A stretch of 64,000 nucleotides of DNA, taken from the NCBI GenBank assembly GCA_001600615.1, contig BCKK01000008.1:434001-498000 (forward strand), written 5' to 3'. Each line of letters starts with the position of its first letter. Position 1 is the stretch's first letter. A program made the translations under genes and the position numbers. The notes below the pieces were generated by a model, which had not been told where the DNA came from, made no database searches, and was given only the letters and a program-made list of their open reading frames with translations. Below, piece after piece: positions 1 to 12,053 of this stretch. The stretch is from Dioszegia crocea (Eukaryota; Basidiomycota; Tremellomycetes; Tremellales; Bulleribasidiaceae).

Positions 1-979
1 TCCCGCCTCGCCAGTCCGAAGAGAGAGCTACGCGCCGGACCCAATCCCCGGCAACCCCCCTCGTCGAGAATTGTCTTTCGAGGCAGATTCGGAACTTCTC
101 CGTGCTCTTGGCGCACTCCATGCGCATTCCCAATCCCCTACAAACTCGGCTACTCCCGGTGGCTCACGCGGACCATCGCGTCCCCTGTCCCGCCGAGGAT
201 CCTTCACACGCTCGGGCCGATCGTCCAATGTCAACTCACGGCCTGGGTCACGCGCTGCCAGTCCGGAAAGGAACCACGACGCTTCTGCGGGCTCATCTCT
301 CGCGGATGACAGCCACGTCCGACCCGGAACAGAGCGTCACAGAAGCACTGGGCTCGCAGCTAGATTACACCTCCCTCACTCGTTCAAACCGCTCAAACCA
401 CTCTCATCCCGTCCCATCCTCCGAAACGCCTCGGGCGCAAACCTTGTCGACGAGGCGGCTGTCCCCCGTAACGCATCCTTCCCCGCACTTCATTCCGGAA
501 CAAACTCGGCGGGATCGACATCAAGAGACAGTCACGTCTCATTCCACCCCAAGACGGCTCGTCATGACGGTCGTCGCCTATTCGGGTTTGGAAACTCTGC
601 CAAACCCAGTGGCTCTGGAGTCGGATTCCACATGGGTCCAGATTCCCCGGGATTGGGTGCTTCGCCCGATGGGCACGATGGCGGGGATACACCTCCTCAT
701 ATGGACCCCATCAACCAGGTACCGCGGTATGAAATTGCCAGGACGGGCTTCGCGGCGAATATGGCGACGGGCCCGCCTACGTATGATAAATCCAATGAGT
801 ACGAGGAGGAGACGGCGCGGACAAGGAGCGAGGTGGATTTGGAGAATATGCAGCGGGTCCAAAGCGATACTGCGTTAGTGGAGATGGCAGCTAGAGAAGC
901 TGGGGTGGGCTCGGCGCACGCGGGAGAAGGACATCAGGAGGAGGACGTGCACACGCCGACTCTGGGGTTAGGGTTTTAG
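1..979 (+). CDS. C-terminal part of a probable alpha-arrestin-like protein (partial at left edge)
   Basis: An open frame enters from the left edge and stops at TAG 977-979, giving at least 325 residues of C-terminus. No ATG is visible before the edge in this frame, so the true start lies outside. Most of the sequence is Ser/Pro/Gly-rich and probably disordered. Near the end is a motif reading INQVPRYEIARTGF followed by GPPTYDK. PPTY fits the PPxY consensus bound by WW domains of Rsp5/Nedd4 ubiquitin ligases. A QVPxYxIAxxGF block followed by a PY motif is how I recall the tails of fungal arrestin-related trafficking adaptors, which bring the ligase to plasma-membrane transporters. The arrestin fold itself is off the window, so the family call is inference; any PY-motif adaptor is possible. 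Confidence 0.5.
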   Translation, partial: PASPVRRESYAPDPIPGNPPRRELSFEADSELLRALGALHAHSQSPTNSATPGGSRGPSRPLSRRGSFTRSGRSSNVNSRPGSRAASPERNHDASAGSSLADDSHVRPGTERHRSTGLAARLHLPHSFKPLKPLSSRPILRNASGANLVDEAAVPRNASFPALHSGTNSAGSTSRDSHVSFHPKTARHDGRRLFGFGNSAKPSGSGVGFHMGPDSPGLGASPDGHDGGDTPPHMDPINQVPRYEIARTGFAANMATGPPTYDKSNEYEEETARTRSEVDLENMQRVQSDTALVEMAAREAGVGSAHAGEGHQEEDVHTPTLGLGF

Positions 980-1490
980 GGTAGCGGGTAGTCGTGGAGG
1001 GAATCTAAAATGTCGGGGTGTAGGGCACGATGGTAGAAACTAGATGTCGGATATCTGTATATTCTGTAGACCCATATCTTTAACAAGCACATATCTATAT
1101 GCTACATAAAGACACTGCTGGCGCTTAGCTTGTGCAGTAGAGCGGTTAGTCAAGATCAACCCGCCAATCTGACTCCGCATTCCTGGTGCCTGAGACCGGC
1201 CCGGTTTCGGCCCACGAGGTACGTCACTCATCTAATCCCTTATCAACGCTGTCGACCCTCTGATTGGATTGCAACAGTCTGTACAAGCTTTCCCCCCTAT
1301 CCCGGATCGGGAGCTGAACCATCTCTTCCTCTTCCAGCCCTTCCTTCCCGACTTCCTTTCACATTGTCAGTCTTGGCGCAGGACAAAGGAGAGGACCCGC
1401 CTATCGCCATATCGTTCGCTATAAGACTGAATTTTCTTCCCTTCTTCCCTCATCCTTCAATCATCTCACCCCTCGACAGACAACGCCAAG
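980..1490. other. Intergenic: 3' flank of the arrestin-like gene and promoter of the asparagine synthetase
   Basis: No convincing reading frame. The stretch just before 1491 is pyrimidine-rich (CTTCCCTTCTTCCCTCATCC type), as is common upstream of fungal start codons. No clear TATA box was found. Confidence 0.5.
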
Positions 1491-3649
1491 ATGTGCGGAA
1501 TCGTAGCTGTAGTCTCTGTTGATGGCTCCTCACTTGATACAAACCTAGACAACATAGAGAATAGATTAGACGAGACGTTAGAGCGGATTCAACATCGGGG
1601 TCCGGATGGGAAAGGGATCTGGGTGGATGAGGGCCGAGCTGTAGGTGAGTAGTCTTCTCATTATATGATATTAAGGCAGTGCTAATATATAGCTCTCGCA
1701 CATTGTAGATTATCAATCAACGATCTCTCTCAGACGGGTCATCAACCCCTTCACTCTTCCGATCGGACCGTACACGCAGTCGTCAACGGCGAGTTGTACG
1801 ACTATGACAACATCCGCCTTTCACTCGAAGCCCAAGGTCATACTTTCAAAGGTCACTCCGACTCTGAACTCGTCCTCGCCCTTTATAGGCAATACGGTCT
1901 ATCGTTCCTCTCGCACATGCGCGGCGAGTACGCTGTAGTCCTATACGACAGCGCATCACGGACATTCGTCGCTGCTCGAGATCGGTTTGGGATCAAGCCG
2001 CTCTTCTACAAGGCAGGCAAAGATGGAGTGATGCTGTTTGCGGCGGAGATGAAGGCTCTTTTACCCTTGGGTTGGGAGCCGGAGTGGGACGTAGGGGCGT
2101 TGATTGATGGTGGTTGGGGTCAAGACGTCCGCACTGTATTCAAAGGTGTCTTGAAAGTAAGTTCACTCCCATGTTATGCATCGGAAGATCTGAATTGACA
2201 GATCTAGGTTAGGCCAGGACACTACATGGTCATTCGGGATGGAGTCGTAGAAACGCGACAATACTGGGAGGCTGAATATCCCGACAAGGCAAGTTTTACT
2301 CCCATCAGGGCGATCTACCTCTGACCTCACAGCGTGTCAAAGAAGTCCGCTCCGAGGAAGAAATGATTGACAAGACTCGAGAACTCTTGATCGATTCTGT
2401 CAAACAAAGACTTCGCGCCGATGTCCCAGTCGGAATCTACCTCTCTGGCGGAATCGATTCGTCCGCCATTGCCGGTATCGCCGCACACCTCGTAAACACC
2501 CAAGGCGCAACGATGGGTTGTAATGACCCTTCCGAACGCGTCTGCTGTTTCTCTATAGCGTTCGACGCCAATAGCGGGTTTGACGAGTCGGAAATCTCGG
2601 AGAGGACGGCGAAACACCTCGGCGTCAAATTCCTCAAACAGCACATGAGCGAAAAGGACCTTGCGGACGATTTCGAAGAGGCCGTCTACCATATCGAGCA
2701 CCATAATCAGGATCTGAACTTTGTGGGCAAGTTTGCCTTGTCCAAAGTTCCCAGATTGCATGGGTACAAGGTGGTCCTCACTGGAGAAGGGGCAGATGAG
2801 CATTTCGGGGGTTATCCATTATATCTCCCGGATTTCTTGGCGGAACAGGATCAGGCGGGTGGAGTAATGACTGAGGGGGATAGGCAGAGGCTGTTTACAG
2901 AAAAGGTGGCAGAAGCGAGGAAGACGTATGAGATGATTGGGGCCGATCCGACCTACTTTGACAAGAAGTCTGATCGACATCTACCCATCCTTACCCCTTC
3001 GGCTCTTCTGGCCTTCACCCCTCCTCAGCCCATCTTCAATGCCGCCGCGCATAAAGCCTACGGTCCGATCGACGCATTGACGACTATCGCCAACAACATT
3101 GACGTTCGTGTTCGGGCGAAGATCGAGACCTCGTGGCACCCCCTTCATTCAGGCATGTACGTCTGGGGCAAGGGACATCTGTCTAATCAATTCCTCTCGT
3201 GCCTCGGCGACAGAGTCGAAATGGCCCACTCTGTCGAAGCTAGGACGCCCTTCCTCGATCACCCTCTTACCGAGTACATCAACTCCATGCCGCCCAGCAT
3301 GAAGATCCGGTATGCGCCTGAAACCGATACGGGTTTCAACGAGAAGTACGCCCTTCGTGAGGCCGTCAAGCCATTCGTCACTGAGGAGGTGTACAATCGG
3401 AGGAAGCACGCGTATGCGGCTCCAACGACGTATCCTCTGGATGGGCCCATCCAGACGTTGCTGGAGAGGCTGGTCACCCAGGAAAGGGTGGAAGGGTTGG
3501 GCTTCATTAGTTGGGATGAGGTGACGAGGTTGAAGCAGAGGGCATTTGTGGCGAAGGATCAGGATGTCTGGGCTTGGAGGGTCATTTTAATTGTGGCGGA
3601 GTGGACGGTGTTGGCTGAGAGGTTTGGCGTGAAGACTTGGGGCGTGTGA
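1491..3649 (+). CDS. Asparagine synthetase (glutamine-hydrolysing), long form
   Basis: Makes asparagine from aspartate, glutamine and ATP in the cytosol. Exons are 1491-1644, 1693-2156, 2208-2288 and 2333-3649; every joint keeps frame and gives about 671 residues. The start is fixed by MCGIV, whose Cys2 becomes the N-terminal nucleophile of the class II glutaminase. Other glutaminase marks are HRGPDG, the exon-2 block LAHCRLSIND, and RDRFGIKPLFY. The synthetase half carries the ATP pyrophosphatase P-loop YLSGGIDSS, then VLTGEGADEHFGGY and EARTPFLDH. The third intron (2289-2332) is GC-AG (GCAAGT donor). The protein is about 100 residues longer than yeast Asn1, and SGGIDSSA and the C-terminal half look more like bacterial-type AsnB-related fungal paralogues. 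Whether it is the main housekeeping enzyme cannot be decided here. Confidence 0.92.
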
Positions 3650-3946
3650 TACTGGGTCGCTATATCAGAAAGGACGACCAAAAATTCGATTAGATATATA
3701 CACGTTGTTGTTGGATTGCCAAGCATGTAGTTCTCAGACTGGTTCCTTTTCACCTCTGCCTGTGCCCATCTATACTCCAGGCCGATACATGTGCCCAGCA
3801 ATCTTGTCCTCTATGGACGACGGATGATGGGTTGACTGCCAACGTAAGCAACGAAAGTCAGAAAATCAAACGCGTCAAATCGCGTCGAAGATCTCCTCAC
3901 GCTCTTCGTTTACTCACTGACTTACACTGATCTTACCTGCGCAAAG

Positions 3947-5089
3947 ATGTACCCTGTGGACCCCGTCAACCTGACTCCTATCCCACCGCTAATCGATTCA
4001 TACCTCTATCACTCCGAGCCATACCTCGCGGGCCCATCAACGGAGACCGATTCAGCGGTTCTGAAAGAGGAGGATGGGTGGATTATGGGTATTGATGAGG
4101 CTGGGCGAGGACGTATGTTTGCTGTTCCTCGCGCTGTTGAAGGCATACATAGCTGATCCTCCCAGCTGTCATAGGGCCTATGGTGTATGCGGCTGCTTAT
4201 TGCCCAAAGTCATTCGTGCCAACGCTCGAATCTATGGGCTTTGACGGTGCGTACATCTACATTCCCTTGGGAGCTGGGTCAGCCACAAATTTCAGGACCT
4301 CCCTAAGGGACATCAACAGCTGACACTCTACAGATTCCAAAGCACTATCACCCGAGACGCGGCAGAATCTATGGAACGTCTTTTCCCTTCATCCTCCACT
4401 CTGCTATTCCTCCGCCACCCTCTCACCCCAATCAATCTCATCAGGGATGCTCCGTCGCGCACCCATTAATCTCAATCGACAAGCTGAAGAGGCTACCATC
4501 TCTCTCATCCAATCAGCTCTCGACCGGCGAATACCTCTCGTCGAATGCTACGTAGACGCCCTGGGACCTGCACCACAGTGGCAAGCGAGATTATCGGCAA
4601 TTTTCCCCATGGTGAAATTCACAGTCTGTCCGAAGGCCGACAGTCTATTCAAGATTGTCGGAGCTGGGAGTATCATTGCGAAGGTCACTCGGGATCGATA
4701 TATTGAGGGATGGAGAGATGTGGAGGATGGGGAAGTGAAGATGGACGAGGAGGAAGAGGTGATCATTAGGGGAAGTGGATATCCGAGTGATCCAAAGACT
4801 CAGGCGTATCTCAAGGACGCGGTCGATCCTGTGTTTGGATACAAAGGCGCGGTGAGATTCTCATGGGCGACTGTCAGGGTGATACTGGAAAAGCGGGGAG
4901 TGGAGAGCAAATGGTGAGTTACTTTTTCTTGGGTCAATGGAGCCACGCCGACTGATGTATCTAAGCTGACCCTTCAGGATCGACGAGAATGTCCAGCCAT
5001 CAGCTGCGAGCTACCTCAGTGCTGGCGCAGATAACGGCCGACCGAAGATCTGGCGAGATTTGGGCGTTGCCGGTGTTGGCGAGCTATGA
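3947..5089 (+). CDS. Ribonuclease H2 catalytic subunit A
   Basis: Cuts RNA in RNA-DNA hybrids and removes single ribonucleotides from DNA in the nucleus, as catalytic subunit of the H2 heterotrimer. Exons are 3947-4112, 4166-4246, 4334-4913 and 4978-5089, all in phase, giving 312 residues, normal for eukaryotic RNase H2A. The catalytic motif GIDEAGRG is completed across intron 1 by PVIGPMVYAA, supplying the first Asp and Glu. The third acidic residue sits in ECYVDALGP, followed by FTVCPKADS and the type 2 hallmark KVTRDR. The fourth Asp is in GYPSDPKT. The gene is convergent with NOC3; the two stop codons are only 85 bp apart, so their 3' ends probably overlap. Confidence 0.95.
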
Positions 5090-5174
5090 GATCGCTGCGA
5101 GATTGACATCCTGATGATTATGATACAGGGATGCATCTGACCAGAGATCAATGCGCACCGCAACCGATCCTCCA

Positions 5175-8100
5175 CTACATCTTCTGCTGGACTGAATTTG
5201 GATTCCCTAATCCCACCTTCTTGCCCTCATCTCTCACGCTCTTCTCCCAGTATTTCCCCTCAATCAACAAAATCTCATACAGACTGGTCGCGAATGGGTT
5301 GACCAATTGCGGATCATCCAATTCAGGCTTGTACGTCCCATCAAATGTCCTCTCTTCCGTATCTAGCATCCCCTCCAGCTTCGCATCCCTACTCAACAGC
5401 GTGGCCACCAGCTCAAGAATGGTTTTCGCAAATGTGGGAGGGAAGAAGAGGGCAGATTCCGTCAGGCGCTTGACGAATGCGGCAGTGCGCCAAGGAGGAT
5501 TTGTAGCGTGTCGCGAGAAGAAGACCGAGTGGAGACATCGGAGTAGGATTTGGGATGTAGGGAGGGAAGATAGGGGAGTAGTTTTGGGTGGAAGACGTCC
5601 TGGAACCAAAAGGCGGAATCGGGATGGTCGACCAAAGAAGTTTTTGGGAAGAGGAGTGTAAGCTGTCGGATCGTCGATACCTGTATCTAACGACAATGGA
5701 CGCAGGAGGCCAAAGAGGGCATTTGTAAAGTCGCTCAGATCGATATTTAGGGCTTCACCTTGACCTGAGAGAATCTCAAAGGCCGTTGCGATACCCAATA
5801 ACCGTGTTCGAATGCGGTCAGAATCCCCGATGGGATCTCGGACTTCCTCCTCCTCGTCTTCCTCGGGCTTGGCATCGGTGAGGATCGGTTGAGGTTCCTC
5901 GACTACGATCCGGCGAAGGACAGCGAGCAGGTCACGGAAGAATTCGATATTGATGAAGTGGCCAAAGTGGGTGATGCCTTCCAGAGCAGTGGGCAGGAGA
6001 GGGGTTCGTTGTTGGTTTTTCAGAATGAGGAAGTAGAGGACGAAAAGGTTTTTGAGCGTTTCGGTTTGCTGAACATCGTTAGCTGTCTTGTCAAGAACCG
6101 AGAGATTGATACAACTTACGACCTGAGCCCTCTCTTCCAAATCCACTTCAGCCTCAGCCTCCTTCATGTCCTTTTCAACCTCCTTCATTTCCTTCTCCTT
6201 CTTCTTTTGATTCTTCGTCTGCCACTTCTTCTTGATTTCAGATTTAAACTTCTCCTTCTCCTTATTATCCTTATCTTTCCCATCTCGGTCTCGTCCACCG
6301 TGCTTCTTGCTCAAAGCCTTCTTATCCTTCTTGTTGGCTACCATCTGCTCTAATTCCGTATGCAGACGCAGGTGGAGCAGACATGAAAGAACATCAGGGT
6401 GGATTTGGAATTTTCGTTCTTTGGTCATTCGAGCAATGAGACGAACAAGAGTTTGCGAGTATGTTGAAGTGAGATCGGCTTTGAAGACTGCGATGAAAGT
6501 GGCCAGGATCAAGTCCGAATCCTGCAAGTGTCAATTAGGAGCTTTAGACACAGCAGAAACGGGTCCACTCACTTCATCCCATGACCGACGCCCAATCTTT
6601 CCTACCAAGACACCCATGATGTTCTCGCTGAAGTTGAAATGAGGGATACTTGACAGTAAGTCGCAGTAACACTTGATCGATAATGTCGCCAGAGGTGTTT
6701 TTTCTGCTCGTCAGCCAGGTTCTACCAAATTCAAGTCTTGCGCTCACTTCTGATCTCAGTCTCTAGTGTCTTCAAGTACGCCTTATACGTCCTGACTAGC
6801 CCCTTTTCACCCTCTCGCATCCGCCTCACCTCATCTCGGACCTTCTCAGCTTCTTCAGCTTCAGTCAATTGACGAATTCGGTATCCGGGGACAAGATCCT
6901 TGTAGACCGCTAGTTGGGACAGCAAGGCGAGACCTCGGACGGAGTTAGGGACAGCGATGGGCGATGTCGATGTGGGCGATGTGACTGTGGGAAGGGAGAA
7001 GGTAGATAGTCGAGTCAGTGTTGAGATCTGGTCATCAGCTCTACGAGAAAGGGTCTTTGCTTCAGTTCACTTACAGTGTCTACTAATTCTCCACCCGCCA
7101 ATATTTCCGCACCCAGCGCTGCGATCTGCTCCTTCGCCGCTTCTAGCTTCCTCGCATTCTTCCAGCCCTCGTGCCCAACAATCTCAGCAACACCCATCCG
7201 CCCAAATCTCCCCTTTGTAGTAGCCATCTTCGCCGCTGCTTCTTCTTGATCTTCCTCATCTGTCCCTTCTTCCTCCGAGTCCTCTTCCACCGGTTCAGGC
7301 TTCGCCTTTCTCTTCTTGGACGCAGGCAGATCGATTTTGGTCGTTCCCTCAACTTGCCGAACTTCACCCGATGGCAATTTGATAGGCAGCCTTCCGACCT
7401 CAACTTGCTCCCCATCTTCCTCTTCCGGCTTCCCTGCCCATCTCGACCGACCAGAAGTCTCATAGTCCGCCTCCTCCTCCCTCTTCTTGCCCTTCCGCTT
7501 CAAGTGGTCGCCCTTGTCCATATCGTCTGACAGATTGTCAAATGCGTCCATATACTCGTCATCCATCTCCTCGGATTCCTCTCCAGAGTCGCCCGTACCA
7601 TCTTCGCCCTCAGTATCAATTACAGAATCATCCAATTCGGAATCTGAGGGAAGTTCGTCGTCCGAATTGATGTCGAAATCGGACATCGTTGTGGCTGAAC
7701 CAGGGGAGGGGAGGCGTAGCTTTTGGCGTTTCTGCACGGGCATTTGCTCTTGGCTCTTCGAAAGCTGATGTAGTCGTTTAGTCTCTTTCGTCGTGCTGAC
7801 TATTAGCTCAGGTCGCAGTTTCAAAAGGAGCTTACTCACCGACCAAGCGCATTCCTGTCCATTCCAAGCAAGAAACTAGCCTCCAATCCCTCCTCATCAC
7901 CAAGATCCATCAAATCTTCACCATCACTTCCATAGTCTTCCTCTTCGTCGTCTTCTTCATCCTCATCATCTTCATCCTCGTCCCCATTCCCAGCCATGAC
8001 CGTCTTCCGTCTCTTCCTACCCACATCAAATTCTCCTCTGGGAACAGGAATGGTCCCCTGATCCCTCAATTTGATCTTCTTGATCTGGTCCGGTCTTCTC

Positions 8101-8315
8101 TTGGGCTTCCCGTTGATTCCGACATTACTCTCCTTGACTGCCTGTCCAGGCTTGAGCTTGGGTGCAGCAGCTGCCGCTCGAGCATTCTTGACCGTCTTGG
8201 CTCGCTTTGAGGGCTATCGCGGATTAGCACTCCTGTCATTGACGAGAGTCGGACATACCTTTAGTACTGGGGGAGCCTTGCGCTTCGGAGCGCCCTTAGG
8301 AGGTGGTTTGACCAT
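5175..8315 (-). CDS. NOC3: Nucleolar complex protein 3 (Noc3)
   Basis: Required for pre-60S ribosome maturation and transport in the nucleolus, and linked in yeast to replication licensing. Seven exons read right to left: 8315-8259, 8213-7840, 7795-7075, 7027-6748, 6703-6573, 6521-6120, 6068-5175. All phases join, for about 952 residues, longer than yeast Noc3. The N-terminus is Lys-rich with a long acidic Asp/Glu tract (encoded near 7900-8010). Family marks are ALLSQLAVYKDLVPGYRIR with YKAYLKTLE after it, then IPHFNFSENIMGVLV, FVLYFLILKNQQRTPLL and HFINIEFFRDLLAVL. A very Lys-rich linker is encoded near 6150-6340. It shares a divergent 289-bp promoter region with the small gene at 8605. Confidence 0.95.
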
Positions 8316-8604
8316 GCTGTATAGGGTAGAGCAAGATGAGATGCAAGGTGATGGTAGTCAGCTTGCAAAGCTTCACCAAGCTGGTGAACATTTTGCAGAT
8401 GCCGTAACCGCTCGTTTCCGTCCTTACGTGATTTGCCGCCACTACCAGCGCGCCGATCAGCTCAAGATTGGCTCAAGATCAGCTTGAGAGCAAGCTTTAG
8501 CATCATACCTTGATAGAGCTGGCAGTCTGGCCCATTAAACACCCACTCTAGTCACTATTCGCCTCCTACATACTATCTCCATCGCTGCCGCTGCAGTCTC
8601 AATC

Positions 8605-8928
8605 ATGGCGCAACCCCAAAAACCGCCCAGTCTCGACCCAAATCACGTCTACATCCACATCACCTCCCCCTCTTCCCCATCCACCATCTCTGATTCCCTT
8701 GGCACAGCACATGGCGACAGCTCTATACAATACGTTGGGCCGGTGGGAGAGCTGTCAGGCGAACACATATTCGAAGTTCAGCGTCAGGGCGCGCCGTTGA
8801 AGCGAGATATAGGAGGCGGGGCTGGGGTGGGGAGTGAGGTGGTTGCGGCGCTGAAAGGAGTTGACGGGGTCAAGGGAGCCAAGGTGCTGGAGGTGAAGCA
8901 AAGGGCGAAGAGGGGTGGAGAATTCTAG
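8605..8928 (+). CDS. Small hypothetical protein, 107 aa
   Basis: I do not recognise this protein. It is an uninterrupted ATG-to-stop frame of 107 codons, divergent from NOC3. The N-terminus is Pro/Ser-rich and the second half (GEHIFEVQRQG, then GAKVLEVKQRAKRGGEF) has alternating hydrophobic and charged residues that could form beta strands. No signal peptide or membrane segment is visible. The upstream 60 bp are pyrimidine-rich like other promoters here, which favours a real gene, but it could also be a chance frame. Confidence 0.55.
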   Translation: MAQPQKPPSLDPNHVYIHITSPSSPSTISDSLGTAHGDSSIQYVGPVGELSGEHIFEVQRQGAPLKRDIGGGAGVGSEVVAALKGVDGVKGAKVLEVKQRAKRGGEF

Positions 8929-9049
8929 GACGCTAGTTTTGGCATGAGAGATCTGATCGGTACGGATATCTTGAAATTGAACTCTACTTGACAGACTACA
9001 TCTCGACATCCGCCGCCAGGGCATTTCTATGTCCTCATCACTAGACGAT

Positions 9050-10680
9050 CTACAAGTTGGCGTAGTATCGACCCATATCATTGGCTGACCCATCCGTCTC
9101 CTCAAGACCGTTGGAATTGGTCAAAGCGTGATTTGGGAAAGCGCCAAACCATGACCACCTCTCTACCATCTTACTGCCCTCTGCGCTTCTGAAGAAGTCG
9201 ACTGTGGTCTTCATGAACGCCTTAGTCTGATCTGCTGAGCAGATTGTGTTGGTTGAGTAATCATGGCAGGCCACTTCAGTGAGCCAGAGCTGGCGGATCA
9301 GCTTCGAATTTCCGCCCAAGATCTCCACAACTCACAGGCTTCTTGAACTCATTATAGAATTGCTTGGTGTAGGTGATGAGGTCGGCAGCGTTGGTTCCTG
9401 TAGATTGTTAGCCTGATTCCCCACGTGTCTCCAATAATAAGACATACCGTAAAAATGATAGGGCACGAAATCGTATTTGCAGGCACCGCCACAGGCCTGG
9501 TTGAAGTCCTATCGAGATCAGCTCTAGTGCAACAAGGACAGGTTTGGACATTAGACTCACTTTCAACCACTGTATACCTCCCCTAGCCACACCTGGAGCC
9601 CCAATCTTGACGCCGGCAGGCACCTGTGCCGTCCACTTCTTGTGCTTCTCCGCCGCTGGTCCCGCTGCGATGTCTGAGCCACCGACGGCAGCTGTCATGT
9701 CGGCTGGACGTATCAGCTTTTGAAACACCCTTTAGGGACCCTGCGCATGACTCACGTTCATTGAAGCCCATGACATACTTCGTACCCGCTGGCAATTTGC
9801 CATCAAAAGTATCAGCGGCCCCCGGACCCCATATCATGGGGACGAATTCCAAGCCCTCTGTGTTGGGCAGAGGACTGAGATTCCAGCTGTAGTACCAGCC
9901 AAGCTTGCCTCCAAAGGTGGAGACTTTGGGCTTGGAGTCTTGGTTGATGGCGAGACCGACAGGGGAGCCGTGCGCAGCAGCGGAGGCTGCAGGTGCAGGT
10001 GCAGGTGCGGGTGGGGCAGGAGCAGGAGGAGCGGGTGCGACGACGACCGGTTTGGGTTCGGCTGCTTTAGTCTCGGCTGGCTTGGGTTCGACCGGTTTGG
10101 GCTGGACTGGTTTCGGGTCTGCAGGCTTTGGTTCCGCAGGTTTGGGATCGACAGGCTTGGGGTCCCCCGGCTGTTGTTGAACCGGTGCGCCCGTACCAGT
10201 TGGAGAAGCGATTTTCCCAGTCCCGACCTGGTCCGGCTTCGATTGGCCCCCGGGGGGCCTCTCGATCAACACCTGACCCAAGCCAGGCTTCGCTCCCTCT
10301 AACATAGAGGATGGGACTGGCTTCGCATCTGCAGGTTTCGGGTCTGCAGGTTTCGCGTCCACAGCTTTGGGATCAGCTGGTTTGGGATCAGCAGCCTTTG
10401 GATCGACAGGCTTGGGTTTGGTCGGCTGATGCTGAGCGGGCGCTCCCGCACCGGATGGTGAAGCGGAGTTCCCGGTCCCGGCTTGGTTAGGGCCAGAGTA
10501 ACCGCCTGGAGGTCTCTCGATGAGCACCTGGCCCATGACAGGTTTCGCTCCCATTGCAGTAGAGTTGCCCGAGGCAGGACGAGATCCGTGCCCGCGCCCT
10601 TTGCCATTGGCGCAGCGGGAAGGCGCAGCGTCTACTGCGAGGAGGAGGAAGGGGAGGAGGGCGATGAGGTTGGCTTTCAT
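9050..10680 (-). CDS. Secreted GH128-type glycoside hydrolase (Asl1-like) with Pro/Lys-rich repeat linker
   Basis: Probably a cell-wall beta-1,3-glucanase of the glycosyl hydrolase catalytic-core family. Exons are 10680-9756, 9703-9561, 9508-9448, 9397-9336 and 9289-9050; phases join to 476 residues. ATG 10680 is chosen because it begins a signal peptide (MKANLIALLPFLLLAVDAAP). Residues 44-86 and 129-171 are a diverged internal duplication sharing GQVLIERPPGG. They are separated and followed by DPKP/EPKP-type repeats and an AP-rich tract to about residue 235. The catalytic domain starts near GWYYSWN and holds FVPMIWG, the acid/base-type motif GFNEPDM across intron 1, KIGAPGVA, YDFVPYHFYG and the second Glu in LWLTEVAC. 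It ends DMGRYYANL. The linker suggests wall anchoring or extension through the wall. Confidence 0.88.
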
Positions 10681-12053
10681 TGTGAAGGGATGGGATAAGG
10701 ACAGGTTAGGAGACTTTGAGGAGCGGTAGGTCACAGACCTGAAAGGCGAAATTGGATCAGTGCAAGAGAGGAGGACGATGACAGAGATGAGGATGGGGAT
10801 GTCCCAGCCCAGGGATGCTTATCTCCTCTCGCGCTTGCATTCTTCCAATCGGTCCGGTCAGGGGAACATGTCAGATTGAGGGGGTCAGCATCGTCCAAAG
10901 GCTTCGATAGTTTCCCTCGATTGTTCTCGTTCGCTTCCAAGGATCGAAAGGTACTGATTGAAAGGGGTAAAGGAGAGGGGAAATTTTGCATGTCGAGAAT
11001 GACAAAGGATGCCCTGGTGCTATTTCGATCCGCATGCTGTGGCGATATGGTAGACTCCTGGCGAGCAAGGAAACTGAGGACTGCGAATGGAGAGGGAGAT
11101 TTCCGGTTCATGCAGGTCCGTGAGCCTTCAAAGTCTAGCGACGCCGAAGCAGCTCCCGCGCGAGTGAGATTAGGATCTGATGTGAGTGCATCGCCTGTCC
11201 AATATCCATGAGCATCAGACACAGATCAGATAGCGACATATACTCCTCACAGCTGCGTTTCAGAATCTGCATCCGAGCGCCCGCGGCCGTTTCACCCGGC
11301 CGGGACTTCCGTCGGAAGCAGACTCAAACGCCGATCGGCCGTATCCGATGTGGCACATGTCGCCGCTGGCCACTCGTGGTGCAGAGCCAACTATTAGGCA
11401 AGAATAGCACAGTCTTCTCCCTCTCCACTTGCCATGATAGACGCTAGCGCAAAGGCGACTGTGCGTGCCAGCGAGGCCTCACTTCATCTCAGTCCTATCT
11501 TCGCCGCTAAAACCTTATCTCTGGTTGGGAAACCCCGTCGACCGCCGGGCCCGCCTGACTCCAACTCTTGACAAAGCATCTCTTACGATCTTTTGAGCAT
11601 CGATAATAGAACTCAAGCGAGATTACGACTGAGATAGAACGCACAAGCGAGAATAGCTCTATTTTCGCAAGACTAGTTCATATCGATAGCAGCGATATCC
11701 GATGTACCGCATGGATGGATGCGATTATCGGATTCAAACCCTCAGTTTAACGACTGATGAGATCTCTTCTGCCATTGCGGTGCCCGAACAGCCAAATCCA
11801 GACCATTCGCTCGTCCCCGAGATCCTCGGATCTGGTCAGTGGAGCGGCGCAACCGGATCCGAGTGCACAACTCTGGACGCCGTGCCTCCGATTCTCCACT
11901 CTCCTTGCACATTGCTACATGTGGAGCCCAATCGGCCGGTTATCGGGCAATTCAATCAAGATAAGGACGATATGAGATGAAGTGGGATCTGTTTATAGTC
12001 AGCTGAGAGACTGCTCGCCCCCCCTCCTTTCATCGATCTTACTCTTGCCCATC
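10681..12053. other. Long divergent intergenic region between the glucanase and the OPT transporter
   Basis: About 1.4 kb without a supportable gene. Frames present are short, on conflicting strands, and lack recognisable domains. The last part contains CTGTTTATAGTC (about 11,989-12,000), a weak TATA-like element, and a C/T-rich stretch directly before the ATG at 12054. Both genes are likely regulated from here. Confidence 0.5.

Noticed and set aside
9583..10734. Upstream extension of the glucanase (start at 10734)
   Set aside because: The first codon is not required and would bury the clear signal peptide beginning at ATG 10680.
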